A stretch of DNA of 64,000 bases from Hyphomicrobiales bacterium (GTDB taxonomy: Bacteria > Pseudomonadota > Alphaproteobacteria > Rhizobiales > Rhizobiaceae): positions 84,687 to 148,686 of the forward strand of contig UCNG01000022.1 of assembly GCA_900473915.1 (NCBI GenBank), written 5' to 3'. A program made the translations under genes and the position numbers. The stretch's first letter is position 1. Each line of letters starts with the position of its first letter. The notes beneath the pieces were generated by a model. That model searched no databases, had not been told where the DNA came from, and saw only the letters and a program-made list of their open reading frames with translations. Of this stretch, positions 46,376-54,758 are shown piece after piece.

Positions 46376-47469
46376 GAAGCTTAATATATCTATCTCCGCT
46401 ACCATGGGACAGTTTTGCGCAGCGTCCGCACAAGTTTGTTACATGGTTTCTCAAGAGATATGGGGGTAAGGTTCTTTGGATAGAGCCTTATCCCACTCGA
46501 TTGCCGTTGCTGGCTGATTTCAAGCGGGCCGCCGTCAAGGCACGTGCTGGCTCTGCCGCAGTGCCTGAAGGATTAACAGTCGTTTCGATCAAAAGCTTGC
46601 CTATTGAACCGCTTCCAGGATCTGGGATGGCGAATTCGTTTATCTGGCGAAAGGCGTTGATGCGAGCAATTGAATTTGCGACGGATGGTAATTGTACGCT
46701 CGTGGTTGGAAAGCCTTCGGTATTTGCAACGCAACTCATGAAGGCACTCCCACAGTGCAAATCTATATATGATGCAATGGACGATTTTCCTGCATTTTAT
46801 CGTGGCTTCTCGCGAAGAGCGATGATGCGGCGTGAGGAGAGTATCGTTTCGCTTGCTGACGAGGTTTGGACATCGAGTACACTGCTTTACGAGAAGTGGA
46901 GCAGCAAGCACGATCGTGTCCGCTTGGTATTCAATGGGTTGGATGCTGGCGTTTTAATGCCACCTCCATTGGGGTCAACTTCTGTAGATCAAACGATATT
47001 TGGTTATGTAGGGACAGTTGGAAACTGGTTTGATTGGGAGATGATACTTGCCTTGGCGCATGCTGTTCCTAAAGATCTAATCCGCATCATCGGCCCTGTG
47101 TACAAACCTGCTCCGTGTCAGCTTCCAGCGAATATTCAAGTATTTCCGCCGTGCGAGCACGCCGAAGCAATGAACGCAATGGCGCAGTTCGACGTGGGCT
47201 TGATCCCGTTCTTAAGAAACGAATTAACTGATTCAGTTGATCCCATAAAATACTACGAGTACCGAGCTTATAAGATTCCGGTAATTTCCAGTGATTTTGG
47301 TGAAATGCACTATCGTGAAAATGAAGATGGTGTGTTCCTGCTCCGTGGCGGAATATCGATTGAAAACCTCGTCGAATCCACCCGTAAAGAGATGGGCCCC
47401 AAGCAACTCGATACGGATTTTATTCATTTAAATACTTGGAAAACGCGCTTCGATCAAACCGGTCTCTAA
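46372..47469 (+). CDS. GT-B fold glycosyltransferase
   Basis: A 365-residue enzyme opening with IYLSPLPWDSFAQRPHKFV, an arrangement like that of the glycosyltransferase at 44001, with IYDAMDDFPAFYRGF, VWTSSTLLYEKW, FNGLDAGVL, GYVGTVGNWFDWEMI and FDVGLIPFLRNELTDSVDPIKYYEYRA-type GT4 features. Start TTG overlaps the wecB stop as TTGA. It is likely to act in the same glycan pathway; donor unknown. It is the last gene before the IS630 element. Confidence 0.83.
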   Translation: MRSLIYLSPLPWDSFAQRPHKFVTWFLKRYGGKVLWIEPYPTRLPLLADFKRAAVKARAGSAAVPEGLTVVSIKSLPIEPLPGSGMANSFIWRKALMRAIEFATDGNCTLVVGKPSVFATQLMKALPQCKSIYDAMDDFPAFYRGFSRRAMMRREESIVSLADEVWTSSTLLYEKWSSKHDRVRLVFNGLDAGVLMPPPLGSTSVDQTIFGYVGTVGNWFDWEMILALAHAVPKDLIRIIGPVYKPAPCQLPANIQVFPPCEHAEAMNAMAQFDVGLIPFLRNELTDSVDPIKYYEYRAYKIPVISSDFGEMHYRENEDGVFLLRGGISIENLVESTRKEMGPKQLDTDFIHLNTWKTRFDQTGL

Positions 47470-47540
47470 ATGGTTCCCAATCTTGGACAACTCTCGCATT
47501 GACCGAGTGGCGTGTACCCCATTTGATTGGCCGGATCGAC

Positions 47541-47632
47541 TAGAGTGCATCCCAAAAGCGCCAAGCAGTTTTCGTGATGTACACAAAAACAAATATTTAG
47601 AGCGATTCAGCCACTCCGTTTTTGCTACAGCT
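47541..47632. repeat. Dispersed composite repeat next to the IS element
   Basis: GAGTGCATCCCAAAAGCG ... TTTTCGTGATGTACACAAAAACAAA is followed by TTTAGAGCGATTCAGCCACTCCG. The second unit resembles the TAGAGCGG...ATTCCGTT unit at 24481. The right end of this unit is where the IS begins, so the IS may have inserted into or beside the repeat. Confidence 0.6.
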
Positions 47633-47647
47633 TAGAGCGCGTCCGCT

Positions 47648-48214
47648 TTACTCGGGGTCATATCCGCAGGATTTGAAATAGTTGGCGCATTCTTGTGGTT
47701 CGAACAGTGTGACGACCTGGCCGACGGTATTCCATAAGCCCTCGACGGTCCGTTCGGCTTTGGCGCGCAAGACGGCCTTGAGCTTGGCGAAGGCCTTCTC
47801 GATGGGGTTGAAGTCTGGACTGTATGGAGGAAGGTAGAGCAAGCGGCACCCCGCACCTTCTATTGCGAGACGCACGCCCTGCGCCTTATGTGACGGCAGG
47901 TTGTCCATGATGACGATGTCGCGGGTTACCAAGGTTGGAATGAGAACCTGTTCGACATAGGCCTGGAATGCGACGCCGTTCATCGCACCGTCGAGGACCA
48001 TGGGCGCGGTCATGCCGGATAGTCTGAGTGCACCGGTAAATGTCGTTGTCTTCCAATGGCCGTGTGGGACCGGTGAACGGCATCGATCTCCGCAAGGGGC
48101 TCGTCCGCGAAGCCGGGGCATCTTCGTGCTCAGGCCGGTTTCATCAATGAAGACGAGGCGCGCTGGATCGAGATCGAGCTGGCCGTCGAACCAGTCCTGG
48201 CGACACTTCAGCAA
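47648..48214 (-). CDS. IS630-family transposase, DDE part (ORF B)
   Basis: The C-terminal catalytic half, 188 residues from the first available start and open further upstream. The DDE triad is visible: RLVFIDETG, DIVIMDNLPSHK and YSPDFNPIEKAFAKLKAVLR. It is normally made as a fusion with ORF A by a -1 shift at the A7 run (48249-48255, minus-strand A). Reading through that shift gives KTAHALEQDRPDLLKCR, which matches the family continuity. Confidence 0.9.
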   Translation of the reverse strand: MLKCRQDWFDGQLDLDPARLVFIDETGLSTKMPRLRGRAPCGDRCRSPVPHGHWKTTTFTGALRLSGMTAPMVLDGAMNGVAFQAYVEQVLIPTLVTRDIVIMDNLPSHKAQGVRLAIEGAGCRLLYLPPYSPDFNPIEKAFAKLKAVLRAKAERTVEGLWNTVGQVVTLFEPQECANYFKSCGYDPE

Positions 48215-48591
48215 GTCAGGACGGTCCTGCTCCAGTGCATGTGCGGTCTTTTTTTGAAAGTCCAGCCGCGCTTTCGCAGCCAGACGTCAAGCGCACTGCG
48301 GCCGATCGATACGGCTCTCTCCTCATGCAATCGCCGGACCATCTCGTTGAGCGTGATGTCCTTCGCCTCTTCGATCATGCCGAAGATGAAGTCCTCGTGA
48401 GGATCCAGGCGTGAGCCGCCGCGTCGGCCCTGCTTCGCCGGGGTCAACAGACCTGCCCGCGCACTCGCAATCCAGGCGATGGCTGTTGAAATCCCAATCC
48501 CAAATCGGGCTGCCGCTGAACGCGCCGACATGCCATCCCGTGACGCAGCCAGAACGCGGCTACGCAGATCATCACTGAAAGCCCGGGCCAT
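48208..48591 (-). CDS. IS630-family transposase, DNA-binding part (ORF A)
   Basis: About 127 residues from ATG 48591 (MARAFSDDLRSRVLAA). It is a helix-turn-helix protein (SARSAAARFGIGISTAIAWIA) with a second winged part (LNEMVRRLHEERAVSIGRSALDVWLRKRGWTFKK). The frame ends 7 bases inside ORF B. The lysine-lysine codons of TFKK are the slippery A7 run. Confidence 0.88.
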   Translation of the reverse strand: MARAFSDDLRSRVLAASRDGMSARSAAARFGIGISTAIAWIASARAGLLTPAKQGRRGGSRLDPHEDFIFGMIEEAKDITLNEMVRRLHEERAVSIGRSALDVWLRKRGWTFKKRPHMHWSRTVLTC

Positions 48592-48685
48592 ATTGCCTCC
48601 AACCAAATCACCAGTCGGAGCAATGGAATCAGAATTCGGCGACTAAGGGAATCCTCAACGCGATTCCGCGTTCAATGGACGCGCT

Positions 48686-49525
48686 CTAGATCAATTTTAT
48701 ACCATAAGTGGCGTAAAATTTCGCTGCGCTTCGTAAAAATTGACGAACATGCCATGCACCTTTGCGTGATGCATGACCGCCTGCGTGAACAACTTTGATT
48801 GTTGGGACGTAGGCAGTCTTGGCAAGACGAATAGATCTAAGGGATAGATCGAAATCCTCGAAATACAGGAAATATTTGGGGTCAAAGCCTCCAGTTTGGT
48901 GCAAAACCTTGCTGCGGAAAAACATGAAGCAACCACTTACAATCGGCGGGTCCCAAAAAATGTCGTCTTGTGTTTCGTCGCGCAGTTCATAGCGGCTTAG
49001 TCGTTTATTAAATGCATCACGTATTATTGACGGCGTGAAACCTCGCAGTAAAAGATCAAAGACAGCCGGAAATTGCTTGCAAAGGTATTGGCGCCGACCA
49101 TCGGGCCAGACGGCATGGGGAGAAATCAAGCCACATGTGGGATTGCTATTGAGAAAATTAACGGCAAGTTGAAGTGCATCCGGTCTCATCTGAATATCTG
49201 GATTGAGCACCAGATGGAATTCTCCCAATGCTTGTAGGGCCAAATTATGCGCACGACCAAAGCCGATATTACCGTGCCCCTGAATTAGTTTATAGTTCCA
49301 GCCGCTCAATGCTGTTTGGACTAGGTCAGAGATTGTGTCTTCAGGAGAGTTGTCCACAATCGTTATAGCGATTTGATCACGTTCAAAGCATGACAGAGCG
49401 CTTGTGAGACTGTCCAGAGTTGAGCGCAGCTCCACCGCATTTGGTTTGAAAGTTACAATCGAAATCGTCAAAAGAAGGCTTGGAGCAATTGCTGATTTAT
49501 GCCAGGTGGGCTGAATTTTTGTCAT
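48686..49525 (-). CDS. GT2 glycosyltransferase, rhamnosyltransferase-like, abutting IS630
   Basis: A 279-residue GT-A enzyme with TISIVTFKPNAVELRSTLDS, AITIVDNSPED, HGNIGFGRAHNLALQ, the DXD-like VLNPDIQM and the later VSGCFMFFRSKVLHQTGGFD and YFEDFDLSLR. This is the WbbL/rhamnosyltransferase pattern, and dTDP-rhamnose genes lie just beyond. The TAG stop is made by the terminal TA of the IS, so the natural C-terminus may have been changed. The length is nevertheless near normal, so loss would be small. It is transcribed opposite to its neighbours. Confidence 0.85.
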   Translation of the reverse strand: MTKIQPTWHKSAIAPSLLLTISIVTFKPNAVELRSTLDSLTSALSCFERDQIAITIVDNSPEDTISDLVQTALSGWNYKLIQGHGNIGFGRAHNLALQALGEFHLVLNPDIQMRPDALQLAVNFLNSNPTCGLISPHAVWPDGRRQYLCKQFPAVFDLLLRGFTPSIIRDAFNKRLSRYELRDETQDDIFWDPPIVSGCFMFFRSKVLHQTGGFDPKYFLYFEDFDLSLRSIRLAKTAYVPTIKVVHAGGHASRKGAWHVRQFLRSAAKFYATYGIKLI

Positions 49526-49715
49526 TCGTTTTCAATATGAAGCGCTTAGCTGGAGTTCAGGTGATCAGAGGTGAGCACAAATTAATTCAACCAGTTGTAA
49601 GTACTGTGTTGTCCATTTAGAGCATTTTTGCGTAGGGCATGATACCTCTAATGTCACACGAGTGACTATGATAAGCATTCTGATTGTGGATCAGATACCA
49701 TCTTAGGAAGGTTTC

Positions 49716-50600
49716 ATGAAGGGAATTATTCTCGCCGGTGGAAGCGGAACACGCCTCTATCCCCTGACGATAGCCGTTTCGAAGCAACTTCTTCCGATCT
49801 ATGATAAGCCTATGATCTATTACCCGCTGAGCGTGCTGATGCTGGCGGGGATCAGGGACGTTCTGGTTATCTCGACACCGCATGATCTGCCGCTTTTCCG
49901 CAAGCTGCTCGGAGATGGCAGTGAGTTCGGCATGAATTTCTCCTTCGCGGAACAACCGCAACCAAACGGTCTGGCGGAAGCCTTCATCATCGGTCGCCAT
50001 TTTATCGGTAACGACCATGTGGCGATGATTCTCGGCGACAATATCTATTTCGGCGATGGCTTGTCCCAGTTGTGCGAAAGCGCTGCCCGTCTGGATAAGG
50101 GTGGTTCAGTATTCGCGTACCGGGTGGATGATCCCCAGCGCTATGGCGTGGTCGAGTTCGATAAGACGACCGGCAAAGCAATTTCCATCGAGGAAAAGCC
50201 CATCAAGCCTAAATCCTCCTGGGCGGTTACGGGGCTGTATTTTTACGACAATGATGCCGTCGATATTGCCGCTTCGCTCAAGCCCTCCGCGCGTGGCGAA
50301 CTGGAGATTACAGCTATCAACAATATCTATCTTCAGCGTGGCGATCTGGCAGTCCACCAGTTGGGCCGGGGTTATGCCTGGCTCGATACCGGAACGCACG
50401 ACAGCCTTCAGGATGCGTCGTCTTTCGTGCGTACTATCGAGAAACGGCAAGGCATCAAGATTGCCTGTCCTGAGGAAATTGGGTTCGAAAAAGGCTGGAT
50501 TGACGGAGCTGCCGTTCTCGAACGGGCGGAAAAACTTGGCCAGACCGAATATGCTGCCTATCTGCGTCGGCGGGTCGAGGAAATCGGTAGCGAAAGATGA
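49716..50600 (+). CDS. rmlA: Glucose-1-phosphate thymidylyltransferase
   Basis: A 294-residue enzyme making dTDP-glucose, first step of dTDP-L-rhamnose synthesis. It begins [18 protein letters not shown], with [52 protein letters not shown] and [20 protein letters not shown] lies before the ATG. It is first in an rmlA-C-B-D operon with tight spacing. The GC content returns to the chromosomal level here. Confidence 0.97.
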   Translation: MKGIILAGGSGTRLYPLTIAVSKQLLPIYDKPMIYYPLSVLMLAGIRDVLVISTPHDLPLFRKLLGDGSEFGMNFSFAEQPQPNGLAEAFIIGRHFIGNDHVAMILGDNIYFGDGLSQLCESAARLDKGGSVFAYRVDDPQRYGVVEFDKTTGKAISIEEKPIKPKSSWAVTGLYFYDNDAVDIAASLKPSARGELEITAINNIYLQRGDLAVHQLGRGYAWLDTGTHDSLQDASSFVRTIEKRQGIKIACPEEIGFEKGWIDGAAVLERAEKLGQTEYAAYLRRRVEEIGSER

Positions 50601-51148
50601 TAGTTCGTCCCTTAAGTTTGGATGGTGTTTTTGAAATCAGCCCGCGTAAATTCGGCGATGATCGGGGCTTTTTCTCCGAGACCTACAATACGAAATCATT
50701 CGCCGAAGCGGGGATTAATCTGACTTTCGTTCAGGACAATCATTCTTATTCGGCCGCCAAGGGCGTCGTGCGTGGTCTTCATTATCAGTTGCCGCCATTT
50801 GCGCAGGATAAGCTGGTGCGTGTTACGCGCGGCGCAATTCTAGATGTTGTGGTCGATATCCGCAAAAGCTCGCCCACATTCGGGAAGTGGATTGCGCTGG
50901 AAGTCTCGGCTGAAAAATGGAACCAGATTCTGGTGCCCAAGGGCTTTGCACACGGCTTCATGACGCTCGTGGAGAATACCGAAGTTATCTACAAGGTGAC
51001 GAATTATTATTCTCCCGAGCACGACCGCTCGATCCGGTATGATGATCCGGCCATTGGTATTGATTGGCCACTCGCATCTTCAGGCGTCCAGCTTTCCGAC
51101 AAGGATCGGAAGGCCCCGCTTTTTGCTGACGCAGACGTTTTTGCTTGA
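50597..51148 (+). CDS. rmlC: dTDP-4-dehydrorhamnose 3,5-epimerase
   Basis: A 183-residue cupin epimerase, third step of the rhamnose pathway. It has [48 protein letters not shown]-type core with the catalytic histidine, and [12 protein letters not shown]. Its ATG overlaps the rmlA stop by 4 bases. Confidence 0.97.
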   Translation: MIVRPLSLDGVFEISPRKFGDDRGFFSETYNTKSFAEAGINLTFVQDNHSYSAAKGVVRGLHYQLPPFAQDKLVRVTRGAILDVVVDIRKSSPTFGKWIALEVSAEKWNQILVPKGFAHGFMTLVENTEVIYKVTNYYSPEHDRSIRYDDPAIGIDWPLASSGVQLSDKDRKAPLFADADVFA

Positions 51149-51157
51149 GGAAATGAT

Positions 51158-52234
51158 ATGAATATTCTTGTTACGGGCGGAGCGGGCTTTATTGGCTCGG
51201 CGGTGTGCCGGCATCTGGCTTCTGATCCCAAGGTCAATGTCGTCAATCTCGACAAGCTGACCTATGCGGGCAATCTGGCGTCTCTGCGCCAGATCGAAAA
51301 CCATCCGAATTACAGCTTTCTTCACGCCGATATTTGCGACGACGCAACCGTTCTGGAAGCTTTGCGTACCCACGAAATCGATGTGGTCATGCATCTGGCG
51401 GCCGAAAGCCATGTCGACCGTTCAATCGATGGTCCGGGGGCATTCATCGAGACGAATATCGTCGGAACCTTCCGCCTGCTCAATGCGGCGCTTGCTTACT
51501 GGCGGGAACTGTCGGAACCGCGCAAATCAGCCTTCCGCTTCCACCATATTTCGACCGATGAGGTGTTTGGGGATCTGCCTTTCGACAGCGGCATCTTCAC
51601 GGAGGAAACCCCGTATCAGCCGTCCTCGCCCTATTCGGCTTCGAAGGCGGCTTCTGACCATTTGGTGCGCGCCTGGCATGAAACCTATGGTCTGCCGGTG
51701 GTGCTCACCAATTGCTCGAACAATTATGGACCATTCCATTTCCCGGAAAAGCTGATCCCGCTCGTCATTCTCAATGCGCTCGATGAAAAGCCGCTGCCGG
51801 TTTATGGGGCGGGGGCGAATGTGCGCGACTGGCTTTATGTCGAGGATCATGCGCGCGCTCTGGCACTCGTTGCGATGAAGGGAAAGTTGGGTGAAAGCTA
51901 CAACATCGGTGGGCGTGCAGAACGCACCAACCTGAATGTAGTGGAAACGATTTGTGCCATTCTCGATAAGAAACGGCCCCGCGCAAACGGTAAGAGCTAT
52001 GGAGACCTGATCACGTTCGTAACGGATCGACCGGGTCATGACCGTCGCTATGCTATTGACGCTTCGAAGATCGAGCGCGAATTGGGCTGGAAGCCGCAGG
52101 AGACCTTTGAAACCGGGCTTGAAAAGACCATCCAGTGGTATCTCGACAATGCTTGGTGGTGGGAGCCGATCCGCAGCGGTACTTATGCTGGCGAACGTCT
52201 GGGTAGCACGCCAGCAAAAGAGGCCAAGGCATGA
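51158..52234 (+). CDS. rmlB: dTDP-glucose 4,6-dehydratase
   Basis: A 358-residue short-chain dehydrogenase-type enzyme, second step of dTDP-rhamnose synthesis. It begins [19 protein letters not shown], with [22 protein letters not shown], the YSASKAASD catalytic pair and [23 protein letters not shown] precedes the ATG. It overlaps rmlD by 4 bases. Confidence 0.97.
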   Translation: MNILVTGGAGFIGSAVCRHLASDPKVNVVNLDKLTYAGNLASLRQIENHPNYSFLHADICDDATVLEALRTHEIDVVMHLAAESHVDRSIDGPGAFIETNIVGTFRLLNAALAYWRELSEPRKSAFRFHHISTDEVFGDLPFDSGIFTEETPYQPSSPYSASKAASDHLVRAWHETYGLPVVLTNCSNNYGPFHFPEKLIPLVILNALDEKPLPVYGAGANVRDWLYVEDHARALALVAMKGKLGESYNIGGRAERTNLNVVETICAILDKKRPRANGKSYGDLITFVTDRPGHDRRYAIDASKIERELGWKPQETFETGLEKTIQWYLDNAWWWEPIRSGTYAGERLGSTPAKEAKA

Positions 52235-53109
52235 AAATCCTCGTCACCGGGCGGGAAGGGCAGGTTGTCCGGAGCCTTCTTGAGAAGGCACCTCAGCGTC
52301 CCGATCTGGATGTGATCACGTTGGGTCGCCCGGAACTAGACCTGACAAAGCCGGAAACCGTGCATAGTGCCATAGAGGCGAGGAAGCCCGATCTCGTTGT
52401 CTCCGCCGCCGCCTACACGGCGGTGGACTTGGCCGAGGATGAGCAGGAACTTGCCTTTGCGGTGAATGCCACTGGCGCTGAAGCAGTTGCCGAAGCGGCG
52501 AAGACCTGTGGTGTTCCCGTCATCCATCTGTCTACGGATTATGTTTTTGCGGGCGACGCCGACGAACCCTATGTTGAAACGGATGCGACCGGACCCCGCA
52601 GCGTCTACGGACGCTCCAAGCTCGAAGGCGAGCGTCTGGTTGCACGAGCCAACCCACAACACATCATTTTGCGGACGGCTTGGGTCTATAGCCCGTTCGG
52701 CAGGAATTTCGTCAAGACGATGCTGAAGCTTGCAGAGACGCGTGATGCGCTCTCGGTCGTTTCTGACCAATGGGGCAATCCGACCAGTGCGCTCGATATC
52801 GCTGATGCAATTATCCGGGTGGCGGATCATCTGGCGGCGGCACCGGACTTTTCCGCTTATGGAGTCTATCATCTGGTGGGCACGGGCGACACGAACTGGA
52901 GCGGCTTTGCACGCGCCATATTCACTGAAAGCGCCAGACTTGGCGGGCCGACTGCGACTGTTGCGGATATTACGTCAGCCGGTTATCCGACCAAGGCGGC
53001 ACGCCCTGCCAACTCGCGCCTGTCGACGGCCAAATTCCAACGGGTGTTCAATTGGTCCGCCCCGCATTGGCAGTCGTCGCTGCGGGACGTCGTGTCCCGG
53101 CTGGTATAG
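52231..53109 (+). CDS. rmlD: dTDP-4-dehydrorhamnose reductase
   Basis: A 292-residue reductase, final step to dTDP-L-rhamnose. It begins [20 protein letters not shown] (nucleotide-binding GxxGQxxxxL), with [33 protein letters not shown] and [17 protein letters not shown]. The pathway is complete within four genes. The 220-base gap after it shows no gene and no clear terminator. Confidence 0.96.
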   Translation: MKILVTGREGQVVRSLLEKAPQRPDLDVITLGRPELDLTKPETVHSAIEARKPDLVVSAAAYTAVDLAEDEQELAFAVNATGAEAVAEAAKTCGVPVIHLSTDYVFAGDADEPYVETDATGPRSVYGRSKLEGERLVARANPQHIILRTAWVYSPFGRNFVKTMLKLAETRDALSVVSDQWGNPTSALDIADAIIRVADHLAAAPDFSAYGVYHLVGTGDTNWSGFARAIFTESARLGGPTATVADITSAGYPTKAARPANSRLSTAKFQRVFNWSAPHWQSSLRDVVSRLV

Positions 53110-53330
53110 CTTTCAGCCAAAAAAGCAAAACAGCAATTATTAACGCAGTCTGCGTTAAGGATTTGAAATTGCCTGCCTATACGGATTATGACCCACAATA
53201 AGGTGCATAGGATTGCACCATTGTGGGGATCATGGTTTTCAGGTGCACGTTTTAAGATGGCAAAACTTTTAAGCTCGAAGTGCGCTTGCAGGCGTTGTCT
53301 CTTCGACACTGGAAAAATCTGGCGGGAAGC

Positions 53331-54755
53331 ATGAGCGGTACATCCCTTAAATTTGGCACGAGCGGTCTTAGGGGATTGGCGGATGAACTAAATGGTTTGC
53401 CCGCTTATGCCTATTCGCTTGCTTTCATGAATACGTTGTCGGAAGCCGGGAAGCTCCGGAAGGGCGACAAGGTCTTTGTTGGTCGCGACCTTCGCCCCTC
53501 CAGTCCTGCCATTGCAGCACTTTGCATGGCGGCAATCGAGGATGCAGGATTTCAGCCCGTCGATTGCGGTGTTTTGCCGACGCCAGCATTGAGCCACTAC
53601 GCGATCTCGCAGCATGCGCCCAGCATCATGGTCACGGGCAGCCATATTCCCGATGATCGCAACGGACTTAAATTCTATCGCGCCGACGGGGAAATCGATA
53701 AGAACGACGAAAGCGCCATCAGCGCTGCCTATGCCGCTCTGCCTGAAAATATCGCCTTCCGCCATCTGCACGAGGCGCCGCTTGGCAGCGATGCCATTGA
53801 CAACTATGTGCAGCGTTATGTTGCCTTGGCGGGAGCTGAAAGCCTTCGGGGCTTGCGGGTAGGGGTCTATCAGCACTCTTCTGTGGCCCGTGACCTCATT
53901 GTCCGTATCCTGACCGAGCTTGGTGCCGAAACCGTACCTCTTGGACGGTCCGATGTGTTCGTGCCTGTCGACACGGAAGCCTTGCGCCCCGAGGATATCG
54001 AACTTCTCGGTCAGTGGGCCAAGGAAAGCCGCTTCGACGCCATTGTGTCCACGGATGGCGATGCCGATCGCCCGTTGATAGCGGATGAGAACGGGCGTTT
54101 CGTCCGGGGCGATCTGGTAGGGGCGATCACCGCGAAATGGCTTGGCGTCGGAACAATCGTGACGCCGGTGACGTCCAATTCCGCTCTTGAAGAGCATTTC
54201 GACCGCGTTGTCAGAACCCGCGTGGGGTCGCCCTATGTCATTGAGGGCATGGAGCAGACCATCGCGGAGGGCATACGGGCGGTTGTCGGTTTTGAGGCCA
54301 ATGGCGGTGTGCTGCTGGGCACGGATATGAGCCGTGGCGACCGCGTGCTGGTTGCCCTGCCGACACGCGATGCGCTGCTGCCAATTCTGGGATGTCTCGG
54401 TTCCATCAAGGAAACGGGCAAGCCGCTGTCTGAAATCGCGGCAAGCTTCCACTTCCGCGTTGCGCTGAGCGACAGGCTCCAGAACATTCCGCAGGAAAAG
54501 AGCCTCGCGTTTCTGTCCATGCTGAAGAGCGAGACAACACGCGACGCGCTGTTTCAAATGGATGATCCGATCGTCCGAACCGAGACGATTGACGGCGTGA
54601 AACTCTTCTTCCATTCAGGCAATGCAATTCATTATCGCGCTTCCGGCAACGCGCCGGAACTGCGGTGCTATGTGGAAGCTTCTGGCGAAAGCCAGGCAGA
54701 GACGCTTCTGGAAACGGGACTTGCCATCGCCCGCAACGCAACGAAGGACAACTGA
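53331..54755 (+). CDS. manB: Phosphomannomutase
   Basis: A 474-residue alpha-D-phosphohexomutase, converting mannose-6-phosphate to mannose-1-phosphate for GDP-mannose. It begins LKFGTSGLRGLADEL. The active serine loop reads MVTGSHIPDDRNGLKF, metal binding is STDGDADRP, the sugar loop is FEANGGVLLG and the phosphate loop is YRASGNAPELR. ATG 53331 is chosen, with GGGAAG just upstream; the frame is open 17 codons further. manC follows after 3 bases. Brucella has a comparable manB/manC core pair, from memory. Confidence 0.93.
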   Translation: MSGTSLKFGTSGLRGLADELNGLPAYAYSLAFMNTLSEAGKLRKGDKVFVGRDLRPSSPAIAALCMAAIEDAGFQPVDCGVLPTPALSHYAISQHAPSIMVTGSHIPDDRNGLKFYRADGEIDKNDESAISAAYAALPENIAFRHLHEAPLGSDAIDNYVQRYVALAGAESLRGLRVGVYQHSSVARDLIVRILTELGAETVPLGRSDVFVPVDTEALRPEDIELLGQWAKESRFDAIVSTDGDADRPLIADENGRFVRGDLVGAITAKWLGVGTIVTPVTSNSALEEHFDRVVRTRVGSPYVIEGMEQTIAEGIRAVVGFEANGGVLLGTDMSRGDRVLVALPTRDALLPILGCLGSIKETGKPLSEIAASFHFRVALSDRLQNIPQEKSLAFLSMLKSETTRDALFQMDDPIVRTETIDGVKLFFHSGNAIHYRASGNAPELRCYVEASGESQAETLLETGLAIARNATKDN

Positions 54756-54758
54756 GCA

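Larger units (their letters stand above)
47633..48688 (-). mobile_element. IS630-family insertion sequence
   Basis: A 1056-base element bounded by perfect 12-base inverted repeats TAGAGCGCGTCC (47633-47644) and GGACGCGCTCTA (48677-48688), including the TA that IS630/Tc1 elements target. It encodes one transposase split into two overlapping frames on the minus strand with an A7 run at the junction. It looks complete. It lies between a plus-strand glycosyltransferase and a minus-strand GT2 gene whose stop codon it forms. Confidence 0.88.
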
